Assembly: GCA_016714605.1 (NCBI GenBank)
Contig: JADKDL010000050.1
Coordinates: 48,874-112,873, forward strand
Reading direction: 5' to 3'
DNA from: Bacteroidales bacterium
Lineage (GTDB): Bacteria; Bacteroidota; Bacteroidia; Bacteroidales; UBA1715
DNA: 64,000 nucleotides
Each line of letters starts with the position of its first letter. The stretch's first letter is position 1. Positions 1 to 8,999 of this stretch are shown here, piece by piece. The translations under genes and the position numbers were made by a program. The notes beneath the pieces were generated by a model. The model had not been told where the DNA came from and made no database searches. It was given only the letters and a program-made list of their open reading frames with translations.

Positions 1-924
1 GAAGGTAAAGCTTTACTATTCAAAGAATTTGCAGGAATAGACGGTGTACCTATTGTACTAAATGTACATACTATAGAAGAAATAGTAAATACAGTAAAAG
101 CAATTGCCCCTACTTTTGGTGGTATAAATTTAGAAGATATAAAAGCTCCTAAATGCTTCGAAATAGAGGAAAAATTGCAAGATATAGGCATTCCTGTTTT
201 TCACGACGACCAGCACGGAACTGCAATAGTATTATTAGCTGCTCTCATTAACTCTTGTAAAATAACAGGCAAAAAATTTGAAGATTTGCGTATTGTAGTA
301 AACGGTGCAGGTGCAGCCGGTTTGGCAATTGTAAATCTTCTCAAATGTATTGGTTACGATTCATCGGTATGTACATCGGTAAAAGAAATTGTTGTTTGCG
401 ACTCTGTAGGTATTATATCTAAAGAAAGAACCGATTTAAACAGCGAGAAAAAAGAAATTTTGAAATATACCAATCCTAACAATGTTAGCGGGTCTATTAA
501 AGATGCACTTGTGGGCATGGATTGCTTTATTGGAGTATCAAAAGGTAATCTGCTTGACAGAAACGATATTAAAACAATGGCAAAAGACCCTATCGTTTTT
601 GCAATGGCAAACCCTACTCCAGAGATTTTCCCCGATGAAGCTAAAGCAGGAGGTGCAATAATTGTTGGAACCGGAAGAAGTGATTTTCCTAATCAGGTGA
701 ACAACGTATTGGCGTTTCCAGGTATTTTCAGAGGGGCACTTGATTCAAAAGCTAAAAGAATTACTCGTTCTATGAAAATTACTGCTGCCTATGCGTTAGC
801 AGATAGCATAACTGACATAAGTGCAGATAAAGTATTACCAGATCCGTTTGATCGTTCTATACCTTTAAAAATAGCTAAAGCGGTTGCCGATGCTTGGTTG
901 AAAGAAAGCAATACAACTTGCTAG
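1..924 (+). CDS. Malic enzyme, C-terminal part (cut by window start)
   Basis: Oxidative decarboxylation of malate to pyruvate in the cytoplasm. The frame is open from base 1, so the N-terminus lies outside the window; 307 residues are visible. Seen: the family motif HDDQHGTA at about residue 68 of the fragment and the NAD(P)-binding glycine motif GAGAAG at about 102, then the FAMANPTPE segment and a normal C-terminus. The protein ends soon after the NAD domain, so it is the short form without a phosphotransacetylase-like extension. A terminator follows directly. NAD versus NADP use cannot be decided from sequence. Confidence 0.93.
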   Translation, partial: EGKALLFKEFAGIDGVPIVLNVHTIEEIVNTVKAIAPTFGGINLEDIKAPKCFEIEEKLQDIGIPVFHDDQHGTAIVLLAALINSCKITGKKFEDLRIVVNGAGAAGLAIVNLLKCIGYDSSVCTSVKEIVVCDSVGIISKERTDLNSEKKEILKYTNPNNVSGSIKDALVGMDCFIGVSKGNLLDRNDIKTMAKDPIVFAMANPTPEIFPDEAKAGGAIIVGTGRSDFPNQVNNVLAFPGIFRGALDSKAKRITRSMKITAAYALADSITDISADKVLPDPFDRSIPLKIAKAVADAWLKESNTTC

Positions 925-945
925 TTTAAGTTGCTTTATGAAATA

Positions 946-982
946 AAAAAAGCCATCTAATGTTTATTAGGTGGCTTTTTTA
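946..982. terminator. Bidirectional rho-independent terminator
   Basis: GCCATCTAA (952-960) pairs with TTAGGTGGC (967-975), with an A-run on the left and a T-run on the right. It can serve both the malic enzyme gene and the convergent ABC-F gene. Confidence 0.85.
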
Positions 983-1019
983 TTTACAGCATCTTAAAGA
1001 GATGCCCTTAATTATATTT

Positions 1020-2666
<1,647 letters not shown>

Positions 2667-2838
2667 TTATTTTAAGCAACTAAACTTTGTATGAGCTAAT
2701 AAAAAATATATTTTATCTACAGAATCCCATTAAAATTTTAAACATAACTACCAGATATAGAAATACCAATACTTTTTTTTTGCACTGAAAATTCAACGTT
2801 GAAAAAATAATGCAATTGAAATCAGTCACAAAAATTAA

Positions 2839-2868
2839 TTGAAATTATAAAAATTAATAATAAATTTG
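2839..2868 (+). promoter_or_regulatory. Bacteroidota-type promoter of the cobalamin uptake locus
   Basis: TTG at 2839-2841 and TAAATTTG at 2861-2868, spaced 19 nt, match the TTTG / TAnnTTTG consensus. The site lies just upstream of the riboswitch aptamer. Confidence 0.65.
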
Positions 2869-2875
2869 CCGCGCT

Positions 2876-3095
2876 TTAAGGTTCTTTTTGCAACCAATCG
2901 TTGTAGAAAGTGAAAAGGGAATTCGGTGTAAATCCGGAGCTGTTTCCGCAGCTGTAAATCTCATTAAAAAGCTGTACCACAACCAATGCCACTGAGAAAA
3001 ACAATTCTTGGGAAGGCGGTACAAGCCGAGATAAGTCAGAAGACCTGCCTGAATGCAAACCGAGACATTAGAATGATCGGAACAATCATTTTTTA
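2876..3095 (+). promoter_or_regulatory. Cobalamin (B12) riboswitch with terminator-like expression platform
   Basis: Conserved aptamer blocks are in order: GGGAATTCGGTGTAAATCCG from 2918, GCTGTTTCCGCAGCTGTAA, GCCACTG near 2988, GGGAAGGC near 3010, and the B12 box (AGCCGAGATAAGTCAGAAGA with ACCTGCC) at 3024-3050. Downstream, AATGAT (3072-3077) can pair with ATCATT (3085-3090) followed by a T-run, a short terminator-like hairpin only about 15 bases before the btuB start. Cobalamin binding is expected to lower btuB/btuG expression. Whether control is by termination or by hiding the start region cannot be told by eye. Confidence 0.92.
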
Positions 3096-3106
3096 ATTAC
3101 ATTTTA

Positions 3107-5010
3107 ATGAAATATATTTTTTTTTGTTTATTGTTTATTTTGTTTATTGGGAATAGTATATTCGCCCAAAAAGCACGTTTTACTGATTCAGTACTGCTCA
3201 ATGAAGTAACAGTTCAAACCTCGCGCCCTACGCTTTATAGCGATGGCAGCAAAAGAATTGTGCTTGATTCACTACAGTTATCTACCAATAAAACCAGCAA
3301 TTTGGGCGAATTACTTACAAAATTGGGATCAATAAACGTTTCAACGTATGGTACAGCATATTCGGCAAGTTCTGTATCGCTTAGAGGCGCCGGTTCTAAT
3401 AGAACACTTATAACATGGGCCGGTTTTCCTCTTAACTCAGCAAGCTTGGGGAGCTGCGATATTTCAACGATTCCTGCTTCCGGATTCAATTCCATAAGTA
3501 TAAATTATGGTGCAGTAGGTACACTTTATGGTAGTGGCTCGTTTGGTGGTGCTGTAGATTTAGAATACAAGCCAAGATACGATACCGTTACAAACCTTAA
3601 TTACTCTACAAGCTACGGTAGTTTTAAAACCTTTGGCAACGAAATTTCTTTGAAGACAGGAAATACAAAATTCCAATATTTTCAATCAACTACATACAAT
3701 AGTTCCGCTTCTAATTACAGATATTACGATTATGTAAATGAAATAACCCGAAAACGAGAAAATGCAGAATATAGAAATTTTGGAACCGTTCATTACTTAT
3801 ACTTTAAACCAACAAAAACAATTCAAATAGGAATTGGCGCATGGTATGGAATTAAGCATATTAACATTCCTTCAATTGTTGGAAAAACCTCATATATACA
3901 AGAACATCAAAAAGACTCAACCCTAAAAACATTTGCAGATATTAGCTATGTAAAAAACAAACACAGCATTAAATTAAAAACTGCTTATTTTACAGACTTT
4001 ACCAGATATACTGAAGCAAGTTCTTTAGAAACAAAACATTCTGAAATATACAACAAACCGCTTTTTCTTGATTTAAACTACCGTTGCCTTATTAATTCGA
4101 ACATAAAAACTGATATAGGACTTGTATATAATAGAATAAATACATTTGTGACCGGATTTAATGATTCTAAAAAGAAAACAGCTTATCGGCAGTAGTTGCT
4201 ATAAAGTATTCATTTAGGCAATTGACTACAACACTCTCGGGCAGATATGAATTTATTGAGCAAGAAACAAAACCACAAATTGGTATTGGTTCTCAACTTA
4301 AACTATTTGATAATAAATTGACATTACGAGCACTTTTTGCAAACAAATATCGCCGACCCAGTATCGATGACAAATATTGGCCTATCTGGGGCAATCTTGA
4401 CCTCGTACCGGAGTATGGATTTACTATAGAAAATGGTATAGAATATTCTATATTAAAAATAAATAAAGTAGATTTGAATAATGAATTATCGGTTTTTTAT
4501 CTGCTTATGAATGATATGATAACGTGGCTGCCTGCTGATGATGGTGATTGGCATCCGTACAATTTTTCGCAAGGAGTAAATAAAGGTTTGGAGTATAAAT
4601 TAAATTTTAATTACAACTTCAATTCTAAGAACAGTTTTAAAAATACTTTCATAATAAATTATACTGATTCAAAAATCACAAAATCTAAAGACAATGACAT
4701 TTTACAAGCTGGTAATTCGCTTTTTTACGTGCCAAAAATAAAAATTGATTTTCAAGTTTTACTCAAACTTAGAAATTTCAACGCTTTTGTAAGCACTTCA
4801 TATACCGGACAAAGATCATATAGAGTAAATTATTATTTGGAGCCTTATTTTTTAATTAATACCGGTATGGCTTACGAAATAAAAGCAAAAAAAATAAAAA
4901 TGGGTATTAGAGCAGAACTTAATAATATACTAAAAACGAGCTACGAGCTTTATAGATCATTCCCTATGCCTCTGCGAAATTTCAATATCAACTATTTTAT
5001 AAACATATAA
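3107..5010 (+). CDS. btuB: TonB-dependent cobalamin receptor BtuB, one frameshift
   Basis: Outer-membrane receptor for vitamin B12, inferred from the riboswitch directly upstream and the BtuG-like gene directly downstream. A signal peptide (about residues 1-20, ending FAQ) is followed by a TonB-box-like stretch (LLNEVTVQ), a plug domain (SVSLRGAGSNRTLITWAGFP) and a beta-barrel rich in aromatic strands. The reading frame breaks once: frame 2 runs 3107-4195 and frame 1 continues to 5010. The switch lies in the A-rich tract 4168-4180; across it the protein continues smoothly into KENSLSAVVAIKYSF. Total length about 634 aa, normal for BtuB-like receptors. A single A-run indel, sequencing or real, is the simplest explanation. 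Confidence 0.88.
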
Positions 5011-5028
5011 ACTAATAAAAATTTATTC

Positions 5029-6042
5029 ATGAAAAAAAACACAAGCATTTTAGCTTTTGCACTTACAATAAGTATAAGCTTCATTTCATGTGAAAAAGAA
5101 AAACCAGATCCCGAAACTAAACAGGCAGAAAAATGTGCATATATAGTAAATGAAGGCGGTTACAATACTAATACAGGAGAAATTACTCAATATAACAAGC
5201 TGACAAAAGAAACAAAAAACGATTACTTCAACATAGTAAATAGTAAAACATTGGGAGATATAGCTCAATCTATGCATCTTTCATATAAAAATGAATTAGG
5301 ATTTATAGTGGTAAATAATTCTCAAAAAATTGAAATAGTAAACCTTAAAGATTTCAAATCGGTAGGAAAAATTACCGGATTGAGTTATCCCAGATATTGT
5401 ATAACAGCCGATAATGACACAACCAGGCTGTTTATTACAAACGGAAATGGAATAACTAACAATTATGTTTACATTGCCGACATCAAATCAAAAACCTTAA
5501 CAGACTCAATAAAAGTAGGAAAAGGACCAGAACGATTAATGAAATTGAATGATAAACTATTTGTATTAAATTCAGGAGCATACGAAAAGGATAGCACTAT
5601 TTCTATTATTAATATAAATAATAAAACCGTAGATACTACTATAACGGTAAAAGATAGACCAATTGACATGGGTAAAGGTTCTGCTTGGAGCGATTTATGG
5701 GTTTTCTGCAAAGGAAACACAGATTATGACAGCAACAATAAACCTATTAATAAAACTAATTCATTTTTGGTTCTTGTAGATCATTTAGAAGATAGTGTAA
5801 TAAAAAAGGTGGATTTAGGTTTTCAAATTGATTGCAATGGAAGCAATGTAATGGCAATGAATATTTATGGCCAAATAATTTATTTCATAAATAATGGAAT
5901 CTGTAAATATGATATACTCGCAGATAAAATAGAAACAAATTTTATTGAAGGTAATTTTTATGGAATAGACGTTGACCCTGAAACTGGCTATATTTGGGCT
6001 TCGGAGCCGGCAAGTGTAGGAAATGGGAAAATGCATATATAA
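5029..6042 (+). CDS. btuG: BtuG-like surface lipoprotein, copy 1 (shortened C-terminus)
   Basis: Predicted cobalamin-binding beta-propeller lipoprotein. In Bacteroides, BtuG sits on top of BtuB and hands over B12; assignment here rests on fold type and locus. The lipobox is SFISC (Cys21), followed by a charged stretch EKEKPDPE. The body has repeated blade-like segments such as NNYVYIADI and KPIDM/RPIDM. It lies 18 bp after btuB, clearly in the same operon. Compared with copy 2 the protein stops about 27 residues early (at GKMHI). The following DNA still matches the missing C-terminus but has lost bases, so this end is eroded or badly sequenced. Confidence 0.8.
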   Translation: MKKNTSILAFALTISISFISCEKEKPDPETKQAEKCAYIVNEGGYNTNTGEITQYNKLTKETKNDYFNIVNSKTLGDIAQSMHLSYKNELGFIVVNNSQKIEIVNLKDFKSVGKITGLSYPRYCITADNDTTRLFITNGNGITNNYVYIADIKSKTLTDSIKVGKGPERLMKLNDKLFVLNSGAYEKDSTISIININNKTVDTTITVKDRPIDMGKGSAWSDLWVFCKGNTDYDSNNKPINKTNSFLVLVDHLEDSVIKKVDLGFQIDCNGSNVMAMNIYGQIIYFINNGICKYDILADKIETNFIEGNFYGIDVDPETGYIWASEPASVGNGKMHI

Positions 6043-6126
6043 ACCCGAGGAACGGACAATATCCAACACAAACATTATTTAATAGAAACAACAAGCGGTT
6101 TAGATTATTATTAGTACTTTGTTAAT

Positions 6127-6175
6127 AAATACCAGAATTTTGTTAATGTATTAATAAGATTCCTGATATTTTTGT
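6127..6175 (+). terminator. Degenerate terminator copy after btuG copy 1
   Basis: Homologous to the strong terminator at 7866-7922 but with a disrupted inner stem; ATACCAG versus CCTGATAT remains followed by T residues. Probably weak, allowing read-through into copy 2. Confidence 0.5.
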
Positions 6176-6193
6176 TTAATAAAGTTGCAACGA

Positions 6194-6748
6194 ATATGAA
6201 TTTATTGAGCAAAAAACAAAACCACTATTAGGGATTGGAACACAACTCAAATTATTTGATAATAAATTGAATTCGAGACTTAGGCAACAAAATATATGAA
6301 AGTTTTGATATCTGAGGCAAATTGACCCAACAGAAATGGCATAGAATATTCATAAAGTAGATTTGAATAATGAATTACAGTTTTTTATCTGCTTATGAAT
6401 GAATGATAACGTGGCTGCGGCTGAGAGGCAAATTGGCACCGTGGTTGATAAAGTTTGGAATATAAATTAAATTTTAATTACAACTCAGTTTAGAAATACT
6501 TAATAAATTATACTGATCAAACACAAAACAAAAGACGACATTCTAGGTAATTCGCTTCAAACTTAGAAATTTCAACAAGCAGACAAAGAAAAGAGAAATT
6601 TTATTTTTAATTAACAGGCTTACGAAAAAAAAATAAAGGAGAAAACAATCAATATTCTAAAAAACGAACTTTATAGATCATTCCCAATGTCTCTGGAAAT
6701 TTCAATATAAACTATTTTATAAACACATAAACTAATAAAAAATTATTC
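6194..6748 (+). pseudogene. Eroded second copy of the btuB 3' end
   Basis: Clear nucleotide similarity to 4245-5028 in the same order (for example GATAATAAATTGA, AGTAGATTTGAATAATGAATT, GATAACGTGGCTGC, AATTTCAATATAAACTATTTT). It is about 230 bases shorter because of many small deletions, and no frame stays open. It cannot encode a barrel. The pattern is deletion-biased, which fits either rapid decay after duplication or a poorly polished repeat in the assembly. It carries the 5' flank of btuG copy 2 and so may supply only read-through transcription. Confidence 0.85.
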
Positions 6749-7849
6749 ATGAAAAAAAACACAAGCATTTTGGCTTTTGCACTTACAGTAAGTATAAGCT
6801 TCATTTCATGTGAAAAAGAAAAACCAGATCCGGAAACTAAACGGCCAGAAAAATGTGCTTATATTGTAAATGAAGGCGGTTTTAATACCAATACAGCAGA
6901 AATTACTCAGTACAACAAGCAAACAAAAGAAGCAAAAAACGATTACTTCAACTTGGTAAATAGTAAAACATTAGGAGATATTGCTCAATCTATGCATTTA
7001 TCCCACGCAAAAGAATTAGGTTTTATTGTAGTGAATAATTCTCAAAAAATTGAAATAGTAAATCTAAATGATTTCAAATCGGTAGGAAAAATTACCGGAT
7101 TGAGTTATCCCAGATATTGTATGACAGCCGATAATGACACAACCAGGCTGTTTATTACAAACGGAAATGGAGTTGCTAACAATTATGTTTACATTGCCGA
7201 CATCAGAACAAGAACTTTAACAGACTCTATAAAAGTTGGAAAAGGACCGGAACGATTAATAAAATTGGATGATAAACTATTTGTATTAAATTCAGGTGGA
7301 TACGATAACGATAGCACTATTTCAGTTATTGATTTTTATAATGAAAAGGTAATATCTACTATTACTGTAAAAGATAAACCAATAGATATATGTAAAGGTT
7401 TCAGTTATAGTTTTTGGGTTTTTTGCAAAGGGAAAACAGAATATGATGAGAATTGGAATCCAATAAATAAAACTAATTCATTTTTGGTACAAGTAGATTA
7501 TTTCGGTAATTATGTAATAGGATCAGTAGATCTAGGTTTTCAGATAGATTGCAATGGAAGCAACGTAATGGCTTCTAATGAAAATGGCATAGTATATTTT
7601 ATTCATAAAGGAATCTGTAAATATGATTTTTTTAACGAAACAATTGATACAAATTTTATTGCTGGTAATTTTTATGGAATAGACATTGACCCTGAAACTG
7701 GCTATATTTGGGCTTCAGAAACGGCAAGCGCCGGGAATGGAAAAATGCACATATTTAAACCCGATGGAACAAAAGTAGAAAGTTTTGAAACAGGACAATA
7801 TCCAACACAAACAGTATTTTATATTAAAGAATCAGAAGATATAGAATAA
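6749..7849 (+). CDS. btuG: BtuG-like surface lipoprotein, copy 2 (full length)
   Basis: Paralogue of the 5029-6042 gene; the first 20 residues are nearly identical (lipobox SFISC, Cys21) and most of the body matches by eye. It is 366 aa with an intact C-terminus (FKPDGTKVESFETGQYPTQT). Divergence clusters in the stretch of about residues 190-260, where loop sequences differ (for example FYNEKVISTITVKDK versus ININNKTVDTTITVKDR), so ligand-facing loops may have changed. Predicted cobalamin-capturing propeller on the cell surface. Followed by a strong terminator. If copy 1 is truly truncated, this copy may be the working one. Confidence 0.8.
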   Translation: MKKNTSILAFALTVSISFISCEKEKPDPETKRPEKCAYIVNEGGFNTNTAEITQYNKQTKEAKNDYFNLVNSKTLGDIAQSMHLSHAKELGFIVVNNSQKIEIVNLNDFKSVGKITGLSYPRYCMTADNDTTRLFITNGNGVANNYVYIADIRTRTLTDSIKVGKGPERLIKLDDKLFVLNSGGYDNDSTISVIDFYNEKVISTITVKDKPIDICKGFSYSFWVFCKGKTEYDENWNPINKTNSFLVQVDYFGNYVIGSVDLGFQIDCNGSNVMASNENGIVYFIHKGICKYDFFNETIDTNFIAGNFYGIDIDPETGYIWASETASAGNGKMHIFKPDGTKVESFETGQYPTQTVFYIKESEDIE

Positions 7850-7865
7850 TTATTTTCATTTTGTT

Positions 7866-7922
7866 AATAAATATCAGGGGTTTTGTTAAGATTTTAACAA
7901 AATTCCTGATATTTTTGTTTAA
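7866..7922 (+). terminator. Strong rho-independent terminator after btuG copy 2
   Basis: ATATCAGG (7871-7878) pairs with CCTGATAT (7905-7912), and TTTTGTTAA (7881-7889) with TTAACAAAA (7894-7902), then T-rich DNA. Confidence 0.8.
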
Positions 7923-8094
7923 TAAAGTTGCAACGAAATTGAAGTATTGTTGTTTTGTATATGAAATGAAAAATAAAACAACAATAAAAAATAAAAAAAA
8001 GGAGTCAGTAGGCTGATATTTCCGAGAAAAGATAACCAGTCTTAAAATAATGCCTATTGTAATTCGTTAGCTCACTATTAAACCGAACATAATT

Positions 8095-8925
8095 ATGAAG
8101 TATCTTATCATCTTAACCCTTATTACCTTATCCATAGGTTTTGTTTCCTGCCAGAAACATGTAGCATCCTCAGGAAATCAGCTCGATAGTACAAATCTGG
8201 CAAACGCCCTTCTGCAATGTGACCCGGTCGCTTTAGAAAAAGAAATTAAAAAATTAAGTTTCGACTTAGTTCCATTTCCATCAGACTCAAACCCTAGCGG
8301 ACAATCTGAAAACATTGCAATTCTCTTAGAAAGAATTACAAAGTGTAAAAATATTATAAGTGTAGAAATACAGTGTTTTGCCTGTCTAAAAACCTATCCA
8401 CCTCAAACAGAAATACTGGTAAGTATAGACTCTGCCGGACACATGGAACAAAGAATTCTTGATATTGCTACCCCAAAAGACAATATCTTATCATTTGCTA
8501 ATGTTCATAAAGCCAATTTCACTTCTGGTTCAATGACAATATTTAACAAATATTATGTAGGATGTTTTAAAACCAAGAAGGAGACCGAAGCAAAAAAATC
8601 ACGTCTGGTCGAAAAAAGAATTGATACAATATATTATGAATTTGAGAATGATATAATGAATCTGCATGTCAACATGAATTATAACTGCTGCGGAGCGCCA
8701 ATAGACTCAGTTGTGATTGGCCAAAAAGGTTTTGAAGTATATATACAAGACACCTGCACCGTAAACTGCGTATGCCGCTGCTCATGCAACTATTCTTTTA
8801 ACTATGGGTTATGTAATATCACAAATAAAAGAGATTCTATCATAGTTTATTTAAAAGAATATAATGCGAAAGAATATCATGTTTGGAATAAGATAGAATA
8901 TGATGTGAATATGAATTGGGAGTAA
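8095..8925 (+). CDS. Hypothetical Cys-rich lipoprotein
   Basis: No family recognised. The signal peptide ends in a lipobox GFVSC (Cys19), so a lipid-anchored envelope protein of about 257 mature residues is predicted. The C-terminal part has a dense cysteine cluster: NYNCCGAP at about residue 202 and CTVNCVCRCSCNYSFNYG at about 222-239, plus C-F-A-C near 105. This suggests disulfides or metal binding. It starts about 160 bases after the duplicated btu region, behind a terminator, so it is probably a separate unit, and it ends at a convergent bidirectional terminator. Confidence 0.7.
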   Translation: MKYLIILTLITLSIGFVSCQKHVASSGNQLDSTNLANALLQCDPVALEKEIKKLSFDLVPFPSDSNPSGQSENIAILLERITKCKNIISVEIQCFACLKTYPPQTEILVSIDSAGHMEQRILDIATPKDNILSFANVHKANFTSGSMTIFNKYYVGCFKTKKETEAKKSRLVEKRIDTIYYEFENDIMNLHVNMNYNCCGAPIDSVVIGQKGFEVYIQDTCTVNCVCRCSCNYSFNYGLCNITNKRDSIIVYLKEYNAKEYHVWNKIEYDVNMNWE

Positions 8926-8934
8926 TGATAATAC

Positions 8935-8976
8935 AAAAAAAAGAGGCTCTGTTTAAAAACAAAGCCCCTTTTTTTT
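8935..8976. terminator. Bidirectional terminator
   Basis: GGCTCTGT (8945-8952) pairs with ACAAAGCC (8959-8966, one mismatch), flanked by an A-run and a T-run. It lies between convergent genes. Confidence 0.8.
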
Positions 8977-8999
8977 GTGATAAAATTTATGTGATAAGC

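Larger units (their letters stand above)
4245..6193 (+). repeat. Tandem duplication, unit A (btuB 3' end + btuG-like + spacer)
   Basis: Unit A begins inside btuB at the ATATGAATTTATTGAG stretch and ends in the spacer after copy 1 at GTTGCAACGA. The same order recurs in unit B (6194-7937). The spacer after both btuG copies shares CCTGATATTTTTG and AATAAAGTTGCAACGA, which defines the downstream boundary. No transposase or terminal inverted repeat is visible, so a direct head-to-tail duplication is favoured. Confidence 0.85.
6194..7937 (+). repeat. Tandem duplication, unit B
   Basis: Second unit of the duplication: eroded btuB tail, intact btuG-like gene and the shared spacer ending GTTGCAACGA. 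See unit A (4245-6193). Confidence 0.85.

Noticed and set aside
4165..4180. Possible programmed -1 frameshift site (T AAA AAG) in btuB
   Set aside because: No stimulatory hairpin is seen and similar A-run breaks occur in many unrelated genes of the window; an indel is simpler.
4245..7937. Insertion sequence as cause of the duplication
   Set aside because: No transposase, inverted terminal repeats or target-site duplication seen.
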